A stretch of 50,517 nucleotides of DNA, from contig CALFWL010000020.1 of NCBI GenBank assembly GCA_937928215.1, positions 1 through 50,517 on the forward strand. Direction: 5' to 3'. Below are positions 46,801 to 50,517 of the stretch, piece by piece. The position numbers and the translations under genes are program-made. Source of the DNA: an uncultured Pirellulaceae bacterium (GTDB taxonomy: Bacteria > Planctomycetota > Planctomycetia > Pirellulales > Pirellulaceae). Position 1 is the stretch's first letter. Each line of letters starts with the position of its first letter. The notes below the pieces were generated by a model that saw nothing but the letters and a program-made list of their open reading frames with translations, had not been told where the DNA came from and ran no database searches.

Positions 46801-47841
46801 GAAGGCAAGGTTTGATTCTGTCAGTCCAACGGTATACTCAAAGTCCCAGTCACCGCCGAGTGAATCATGACCGGTAATATCGTCGCTTGCCGCCACGTCG
46901 GCTCCGGTCAGCGAAGCCAGCGAGTCAATAAAATCTTTCCCTGATTCGGATTGGGCCACATCACATCCGTAGATCAGCAGGTCGGCATTGATCGTCAATG
47001 CCGCGCTCCAGCCCGCGACCGATTCGCTGAATTGATCAAGATTGCTGGAACTCAGCCGATCGGTTCCCAATTGAATGGTTCCGTCGCTTCCATGCGAAAT
47101 CAAGTGCATCGCGTCAAAAGGTTCAGCGCCGTCAGCAACACGATTGCTCAGCTCTTGGCCAATCGTGTCGATTCCGGAAGATGCTGTGTCGAGGTAGATG
47201 ATTTCAAAAATACGGTCACGGTTTCCCGACGTAAGCAGGTCATCCACGAGCTGTTGATAGCCGTTGACTCCACGATCGACAACGATCAGCTCGTTGGTAA
47301 CTTGCAACGCATCGGCAGCTAGCGAGACACCTACTTCTTCAGCTTCAGACAAGCTGGTGAAAGACAATTCGTCGCTCAGTTGAGCGTCCCGTTCGTGGGA
47401 TTCATGATCGACATCGTCAAGTCCTTCACGAACATGAAAATCCCATTTGTCTTCGGTTTCAGGCAAGATAAAGAATGGCTCTGCTGGTTGAAACAGCGTC
47501 GCGGAAGCATCGGCGATGGTATCATCAATCGCATCGGCTTGGACGATCAGATCAACAGGGACCGGCACCGCGCTGTACAGCACACGATCTTCAAGAACCT
47601 GCAGGCTGACCTCGATGGGCGTCGCCGTAACGTTAGCTGCAACGTCTTGTTCCGATTTCCTGGTCGCGATCAGGCGTTCCGCGACCTTTTTGAAAAAACC
47701 GGGTTTGGAATCTGCATCAAGCATGAAATGATTCGCAGCAACAAACGAAAGCCAAAGAAAATGAGGCAGGGCTGAACGTACCCGTCGCGCAATTTCGATC
47801 GGGAACCCTGACAAACCTAGCTTTTCTTTGCCGCGCGGCAT
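37843..47841 (-). CDS. Giant DUF4347 adhesin-like secreted protein
   Basis: About 3,330 residues. Track numbering: secretion-linked LEDRVLYSA at 92-100; DUF4347 domain at ~194-350 with MHLISHGSDGTIQLG and LLIYGCDVA; many short beta repeats of the QVYLQRFDAANN/ILARRFDLDG kind to ~1,300; a LamG-like lectin sandwich at ~1,500-1,680; a cadherin-like segment at ~1,780-1,870; an SdrD-B-like domain at ~1,870-1,945 (TGTIFEDAVGDGSISGDSG); a right-handed parallel beta-helix at ~2,090-2,420 (NALIENTFVGIAPDES, LVRHNLISDN); tandem-95/cadherin-like repeats at ~2,600-3,110; an acidic linker; and a near-terminal membrane helix (AASAATLLTMGYLAWNMASG). The ATG at 47841 is used because the track start is a TTG. 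It lies beside an M50-HlyD gene and is likely that system's cargo. Confidence 0.88.
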   Translation of the reverse strand: MPRGKEKLGLSGFPIEIARRVRSALPHFLWLSFVAANHFMLDADSKPGFFKKVAERLIATRKSEQDVAANVTATPIEVSLQVLEDRVLYSAVPVPVDLIVQADAIDDTIADASATLFQPAEPFFILPETEDKWDFHVREGLDDVDHESHERDAQLSDELSFTSLSEAEEVGVSLAADALQVTNELIVVDRGVNGYQQLVDDLLTSGNRDRIFEIIYLDTASSGIDTIGQELSNRVADGAEPFDAMHLISHGSDGTIQLGTDRLSSSNLDQFSESVAGWSAALTINADLLIYGCDVAQSESGKDFIDSLASLTGADVAASDDITGHDSLGGDWDFEYTVGLTESNLAFSQTVQQHWEQSLADHLAAAENGGQVQSIGVDGAGRTTIVTSVDDAGVTDGHDVVMRFTDQFGNVTTDLVVNETLAGEQIHASVAVAENGSKAITWTSVTTTGERAVYAKFYDGSNSVVRGEFRVDVPAAGVEGDDSSIAIDAAGNVVIVWESTTAGVSEILARRYSVDGSEVGGVFNISGSGFAEFEQSANAFVAMNDSGQFVVVWDTHDGSANDESAIYAKTFHADGTAHSTTQQIQGQANYQFIQASTDIDSSGNFVVSFTANDLGGGADLQVRAESRLFDASPVASYSDFVEETDGDQYASSVALLDNGNVRISWEGEGIDQTGQADLQEVYGATVDFATGNVLASQASLDVSSIPQRFVNRFQASVTTVNDNSFASAYLNQVIGGDVLFYQGLPASSNNASPTGQDQTLILPEDGTQAIGVSDFGFSDSDGGTFTQLQISRVPQHGSLFLDGVEVTTGQVILPSEIASGELLYVADENYSGQDTLLFFVHDGIDYADSFSTLTLDVQPEVDGLLSSFGTSYTSTSGGIPVNASIEGEQNRPKITALDDGGYVVVWESVDTDLIGDSDGNGDSNDGQQVYLQRFDAANNKVGSEVLVGGNLEGDQTRPSIITLADGSFIIAATTMNDSGEVDIYAQRFDLSGNILLADGTVDATGTATITLAQHSQFNQDFVSLTALRDGGFIATWSTLDTTLETDASFAAVARIFDADGNPGNEFLLNNADIAPDSSGQFSPRIAELNGGAIVATWYDNLSGRVMYRLLDSSGAPLTESQTVSEATGTPEFNPRVASLGNDGFVIVWRNNDATTAGSEILARRFDLDGTPATNPIQVLNPNSTTFHALPEIISLNDGGFIAVWNSINADNHSIGVAGTRFDTDLNPVTDNFIVNTPQYGSQREPALAMLANGELVVTYVSSDGDNNGANFGNGIFVDRLTPTSFTDEDIPVPLKLVFSNIDTDGSEYADDIQLSGMPPGTRVSDGVTTIEITGYSHVAYITGMNMQVEDLTVTPPENFYGDIYMGVTFVVRDSNGTTTTSGAYETRIMAIRVNPVNDVATYDSINTTVDENGTTDIDLASFFAPSNDADNAGINLSVTPTTGYTLDPSAPILDSGGSLEWNNTSGAAGTITFDSADAQFNENPNTDYAGIKAAFDLNGSGGGDLSISGAKAIEVWFRPDVALAQQTLLEFGDANAGWGLYLINDQVELHFRSAASPANVTPYVLIGGQISSSEFNQAVVSFSTDGVLAGDSTRPDVALYVNGERVDLLTDAQFLGNPNLLTGTLNGSLGATTGGFVHATQSSYANFTGSIAGFNVFDQAINEIEVQHRFFDVAHGAHIVQVDGQNVDVGAATTLSSGAIVTYNADGTITYEPTGQFEQLDAYNAGNPDSYQSDNFNISVSDGQGDTQTLTVQLTVEGENDAPTLSFSLSDPAPTTASRAGTVVAMAEGADIDTNGEPGLTYSLTGTVTGAFVIDANSGQISISDENVYQNPPGGAHHVTVTVTDLAGESSQSSYTVPIVTLPAGQVTGTIFEDAVGDGSISGDSGVDGVTVYLYRDNGDGLRDTNDLLVATATTTGGGNYVFQGPTITYDDYYVVVNSKDITPANGFNGSFGVGDIWAEQTYTSAGGLYLNESAIETVSTGGALFGGYSGTRSDDASTLAGAEHVSQVTVSGSTDGVADFGFSFNVVTNTLAGGNQDDDPGSAQRTVQGSLRQFIHNANAIDNSDGSDVDNAMRFIARNGANSIDSTWWSIVVSEALPAILDSHTTIDGTVYSADGSGVLDLRTGRSGSITTVGANDSHSFGGFDQPEFEIVADQTVAAGDRVLNGLIFAANADQTTLSDIAVRNLSIHGFGSTSGDSSNIFLAGGGVDSASAYSINNALIENTFVGIAPDESHGTVFRSQGIKIYRANNGVIQDSLIGFQGLSGIHFRTNAADGGASVATGWQILRNEVTDNGASNNEYGGIGLGNSSGTLVRHNLISDNVGFGIDSYFAPGGFSISENTITRNGLGGFDQGGIRLFGDNSVVSENRIVDNVGTGISVIGTAERDSFFAFAGTGNQLTQNQFGNNTGIDIDLVSSISGGQSFSDITVDGTPVVGLDSNGNNSLDFPEFAGTGLEQYWNDNSVGGTLDRSEYNAAQAERMGQGDGASAIDGFNQHSGNQGLDQPDLVSASLFPDRVELKFDIASGVDRVELYDVTVIGPEERVTYVTSLLVSNMTFDSSSGTYRIAVNPPPPVSGQLTAVAFDGTNTSEFGNRMQLNTVPTAQSNTVSTLEDTPRSLTQADFGFTDVEDQSDTSQGSINISSIVGGTVTLNGTNVSLPVTLSRTDLDSLVFIPTPDSNASGAIEFTVTDSDGATDGTTYTLTIHVTPQNDEPTISSPPTFTLQEDTPRAINNFGALLESTGSDPDGDPFNGLQIATTDFDPGVFLYDSTLDVLTINPPADANGTIQLDYTLQFGDDFVTNSVTFNIIAENDAPRTQDDEIRIAEDTPLNLTSLFASMLSNDTDPEGDPLHVVGGSFSSPIHGTLAAHPISGDLIYSPASDSAHTETLTYEVSDGTTSTTSTLRIIVEEQNDAPVLMAPATMSVTENSTTAGVPTATDIEDGSASWVIVGGADATSFVNDSGTLRFVGAPDFENAQDRSGNNVYRVRLAAVDSEGLQSDDQLIQVRVVDLNEAPVALTQQANATLFASGNQTGGSINLNRLIRDFDAGDSLSFSVHRQSDHGSITISPDGRFSYSATGTSPNDRDSFQFIAIDSQGLQSEVVTVQLNLVNATAVSNTNDNEDDNEDTSENNDSNDEQSASSDESSTTTAIVGQEPDGGNDAPQVGDSLVPISTGVNASTDTAIEFNDFDSNETGDFESDSVSAQSSRTYSYVLNNDENQLFNSFSLDRNYRRSVRVAQFDVDVLASAFLDELESSKQQYLHNRLAVGAPEVAASAATLLTMGYLAWNMASGILLSTFMSSLPAWSSFDVLPVIASSAISSDDGESIEQMVDA

Positions 47842-47938
47842 TGGTTCATTTGGGCAATTGGACCGCAATGTCAGAAATCAACCCAATCCAATTCTGCCGC
47901 TTGAACCGGTTAGTTGGGCGTTGACGGCTGGCACTGGA

Positions 47939-50128
47939 TTACAGAATTTGCGAGGAATTGACTTCTGAAAGCGCCCGAACGATCCAGCTCCGCAGTTCGG
48001 TGATGACATGCCCAGCAATGGAGCCGGGGTATTGTCCAACGCTGACTCGCCCAATCGATCCCGTTCTTAACCCGCGCGTTGTATCGTCAGCTAATTCAAC
48101 CACCGCTTTAAACCTGGGATGCAGCAATTCCGCAGTATCTGTTTCCGAATCACCCCGAGACGCTGGTCGAACCGCGAGCGGACCACCAGTGCAGGAAGTG
48201 AGGCGTGGGTCGACGTTGGTGCTGGCCAATGGGGCAACGGACACGATATTGCCTGAAACTTGAGTGCAGGTGTCAGTGCGAAACGTCGCATTGGAAGCGG
48301 CTGTTTGACTGAAAGCCTTCAGATCATTTTGGTCGATCGCCAGCACGATTTCCTTCTGCGATTCATCAACAATCTTGAACAATGGCGCCCCGCGTTCGAC
48401 GTAGCGATTGGACAATGAGTCAAGATCTGTTCCAATAACGGTTCCGTCGCGACTGGCTGTTACCTGTAGCCAAGACTGTTGTTGGCGAATGTCTTCAACT
48501 TGGCGTTCGAGAGAATGCCACGCAACGACCTCTGCTTGGTAGGCCGGGATATCTCGGTCGGAGTGAAATCGGCGACTACGAATCATCGACATCTCTTTGG
48601 CGGCCTCCAGTTGGGCGAGTTCTGCCGTCAGTTCCGGATTGTTCAACTCCAATAGCACTTCGCCTTCCCTCACGTGCGAGCCGCTTGAGGCAAGAACCGT
48701 GGAGACAAAACCGCTTACCTTCGGCCTGACAATGTCTGCGTCTTGGTACTGAACGATCGCCGGCGCCGAAACTTGAAACGGCCACGGAATAATGAATAGA
48801 GACAAGATCACTGCCACGGCAACCGGGGCCGCGACAAAGGCGATTCGACCCAACGGAGGTCTCTCGCTGCCATTTCTGCCCATCAATAGCCCAAGCAACC
48901 GCCATGCCGGAAGCCCAACCCAAATGGCAACACCAACGATTGCCAGTGCAATTCCGAATCCGTAAAACAACGCCGTTGCCATGATCGAGAGCGAAATGCA
49001 GATGAAGATCCGCCACACGAAAGCTGCCAATCCGTACGATTTGATTGCGAGCCCTCTCGCGAGTGACTCCTGAACCGGGTTCGAATGCATGCCCAGCAAG
49101 TATCGACGTCCAAGATGTTGTAGAAACTGTTGCCCTGACTGCGCTAGGTTCGGGATCTCAATCAAGTCTGACAAAATGTAGTAGCCGTCAAACCGCATCA
49201 GAAAATTTGCGTTGAATAGGATCGTTGTCAGACTTCCAGTCAGCATCACGTTAAATAGGTGGAAGCGAGTCACTGGATCGTCGTTGTATGCCCACAGGAT
49301 CGCTGCGATTGAGGCAACAAAGAGCTCGGCGTACATCCCAGCAGCGGATACTGCGATGCGTTTCCACTTCGAAGCGAATCCCCAGCAGGAGGTGACATCA
49401 ACGTATGGGATCGGAACAAACAGAATGAAGACCAAGCCAGCTTCGGGAACGTGCCCACCGAACTGCTTGCAAAAAAGTCCGTGTCCAAGCTCGTGCAAAA
49501 TTTTCATGCAGACGAACGTAACGCTCAACCACATCCACGCACTTGGAACAAAAATCGAGAGTGCAGCGCTGGTTAGCTCAGCACTGCTTGACCAAACGTG
49601 AAAGACCGCGATGACGAGCGTACAAAGCCAAACCATAAAAAATAACTTACCAGCTGTCCAGCCGAACCAATCAGATGCCCATCGGATGATTGGTTCCGGG
49701 TTCCCCAGAGGCAACTTGATAAACAGTGGATTGGATTGCGCGAGTAGCTTTGCGTTACCGCGTTCTTGTAGGCCGTCTAGCAAATGAGCCACGTTGGCCC
49801 TTGCCGTCTGCGAAGCATCAACAGGATCGGCCAAGCGATTCTGCAGCAACCAATGACACGTCCTCGTTGCGTCACGAATCGTAAAAGCCTTGCAATCCAA
49901 CTGACTTGAGATTTCTTCGACCGCTTCTTGGATTGTCGTTTCCCCGTCCAGCAGCGATACGAATGCATACTCGGGTAGACCCAGTTGGTAAAACCCCGAC
50001 GACGTACTATCTTGAGCGACGTAGCAGGGCACTCCACCGTATTCGTGAAGCTGAAATTGCAATCCATGCCGCAGCCGCAAACGGACGTTTGCGATTTCCA
50101 TGGCTTCATTTTCACACCGTTGGTTCAT
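47939..50128 (-). CDS. Fused M50-like membrane metalloprotease and HlyD-type adaptor protein
   Basis: 729 residues. A PqqD-like N-terminal domain (~10-100, GLPEYAFVSLLDGETTIQEA) is followed by a multi-helix membrane core carrying the zinc motif HELGHG (~residues 210-215) and, further on, NANFLMRFDGYYILSDL, where an Asp acts as third ligand in site-2 protease relatives. More helices follow. From ~455 there is a HlyD/biotinyl-lipoyl half (IVRPKVSGFVSTVLASSGSHV) with a short coiled coil and a beta-barrel. Such proteins are often named putative peptide zinc metalloprotease and accompany type I-like exporters. It is 97 bases upstream of the giant protein gene and 38 bases downstream of a second HlyD gene. 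It probably processes or hands over a secreted substrate. Confidence 0.85.
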   Translation of the reverse strand: MNQRCENEAMEIANVRLRLRHGLQFQLHEYGGVPCYVAQDSTSSGFYQLGLPEYAFVSLLDGETTIQEAVEEISSQLDCKAFTIRDATRTCHWLLQNRLADPVDASQTARANVAHLLDGLQERGNAKLLAQSNPLFIKLPLGNPEPIIRWASDWFGWTAGKLFFMVWLCTLVIAVFHVWSSSAELTSAALSIFVPSAWMWLSVTFVCMKILHELGHGLFCKQFGGHVPEAGLVFILFVPIPYVDVTSCWGFASKWKRIAVSAAGMYAELFVASIAAILWAYNDDPVTRFHLFNVMLTGSLTTILFNANFLMRFDGYYILSDLIEIPNLAQSGQQFLQHLGRRYLLGMHSNPVQESLARGLAIKSYGLAAFVWRIFICISLSIMATALFYGFGIALAIVGVAIWVGLPAWRLLGLLMGRNGSERPPLGRIAFVAAPVAVAVILSLFIIPWPFQVSAPAIVQYQDADIVRPKVSGFVSTVLASSGSHVREGEVLLELNNPELTAELAQLEAAKEMSMIRSRRFHSDRDIPAYQAEVVAWHSLERQVEDIRQQQSWLQVTASRDGTVIGTDLDSLSNRYVERGAPLFKIVDESQKEIVLAIDQNDLKAFSQTAASNATFRTDTCTQVSGNIVSVAPLASTNVDPRLTSCTGGPLAVRPASRGDSETDTAELLHPRFKAVVELADDTTRGLRTGSIGRVSVGQYPGSIAGHVITELRSWIVRALSEVNSSQIL

Positions 50129-50166
50129 TTCGGATGCCGCGCACTATGCTAAATAACGGTTAAGAA

Positions 50167-50517
50167 CTATTGAAATAACGAGTACATTTTTTCACATGGC
50201 CGGTGAAACAGAATCCAGCCAATCGGCCTGAGATGCTCCGTGACTTTGACACGTCCCTTCATTCCGGGCCGGAGCTTTTGGTTTGAGTTGTCGATCCAAA
50301 CTTCACCCAAGAAAACATTCCTCTGGTCGCGAACTTCTGATTCCGGATGGACGAATTGCAACGCGCCGTGCAATGTTTCAAATGGGTTGCCTTCCAACAC
50401 GATTGACGCCGTCTGATTTGGTTGAATGTACGAGATTTCAGAGGCGGGAATTTCAATCTCTAGTTTCAGATTATCCAACGCGGCAATTTCCATCAGGACA
50501 TCGCCCGTTCGGACAGG
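50167..50517 (-). CDS. HlyD-family membrane fusion protein, C-terminal part (5' end beyond window)
   Basis: The frame stays open to the window edge. The track start at 50493 is an internal Met: the preceding codons read PVRTGDVLMEIA, a typical lipoyl-domain end. The visible ~117 residues hold the end of the lipoyl domain and the beta-barrel (LEIEIPASEISYIQPNQTAS, then PGMKGRVKV). These adaptors link an inner-membrane pump to an outer-membrane channel. The gene precedes the M50-HlyD gene by 38 bases, so both adaptor proteins are probably made together. Upstream partners (ABC transporter, TolC-like protein) would lie past the window. Confidence 0.85.
   Translation of the reverse strand, partial: PVRTGDVLMEIAALDNLKLEIEIPASEISYIQPNQTASIVLEGNPFETLHGALQFVHPESEVRDQRNVFLGEVWIDNSNQKLRPGMKGRVKVTEHLRPIGWILFHRPCEKMYSLFQ

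Noticed and set aside
37843-47841. CRISPR-like or DNA-level tandem repeats in the giant gene
   Set aside because: The repetition is at protein level (diverged beta-sandwich repeats); no regular identical DNA repeat with spacers was seen.

Overview
The window looks like chromosomal DNA of a marine, Pirellula/Rhodopirellula-type planctomycete (Planctomycetota). This rests on sequence traits, not a database search: very long secreted proteins with the planctomycete N-terminal L-E-x-R-x-L-L type motif (LEARQLL, LEDRVLY), dockerin-like C-terminal repeats, a GH29 fucosidase, many sugar dehydrogenases, and a tRNA-Ile/tRNA-Ala pair with no rRNA genes beside it. There is no phage, plasmid or CRISPR signal. 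The only mobile-element trace is a broken IS21-type istA fragment at the far left.

Layout. 1-630 holds a hairpin and the istA remnant. 610-9984 is a nine-gene minus-strand sugar-oxidation cluster. In transcription order it encodes a GntR/FCD regulator, a RhaT-type sugar permease, an aldose 1-epimerase, a zinc-type dehydrogenase, a KduD-like SDR, an AldA-like aldehyde dehydrogenase, a mandelate-racemase-subgroup sugar-acid dehydratase, a [2Fe-2S] ferredoxin and a cytochrome P450. A KDPG-type aldolase is divergent from the regulator (10112-10738, GTG start), and a palindrome sits in the shared promoter region. Together these describe uptake, anomer conversion, oxidation, dehydration and aldol cleavage of a sugar to pyruvate plus an aldehyde. 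The P450-ferredoxin pair at the end is unexpected for such a pathway and suggests oxidative O-demethylation of a methylated algal sugar.

11031-11269 carries tRNA-Ala(UGC) and tRNA-Ile(GAU) with a clear terminator. 11824-13791 is an exported protein with EF-hand-like loops and a cysteine-poor thioredoxin fold. 13817-18909 (minus) holds a TIM-barrel sugar isomerase-like gene, a ferritin, and a tight operon of an isopropylmalate/tartrate-type dehydrogenase, an ACS-family MFS transporter and a Gfo/Idh/MocA oxidoreductase. 18982-21480 is a lipoprotein. 21892-24078 is a LarA-like gene followed by ygfZ. 24082-27350 holds three surface-polysaccharide genes: a WecG/TagA glycosyltransferase, a polysaccharide deacetylase and a GT4 glycosyltransferase. 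27630-29132 is an exported alpha-L-fucosidase.

29293-50517 is a surface/secretion block, all minus strand: a 1.8-kilo-residue lamin-tail/CotH/dockerin protein, a hybrid histidine kinase (PAS-HisKA-HATPase-REC-HPt), a giant (~3,330 residue) DUF4347 adhesin-like protein, a fused M50-type membrane protease plus HlyD-like protein, and the C-terminal part of a second HlyD protein cut by the window edge. The last two probably export or process the giant protein. The fucosidase and the sugar-oxidation operon fit a lifestyle of eating sulfated or methylated algal polysaccharides.
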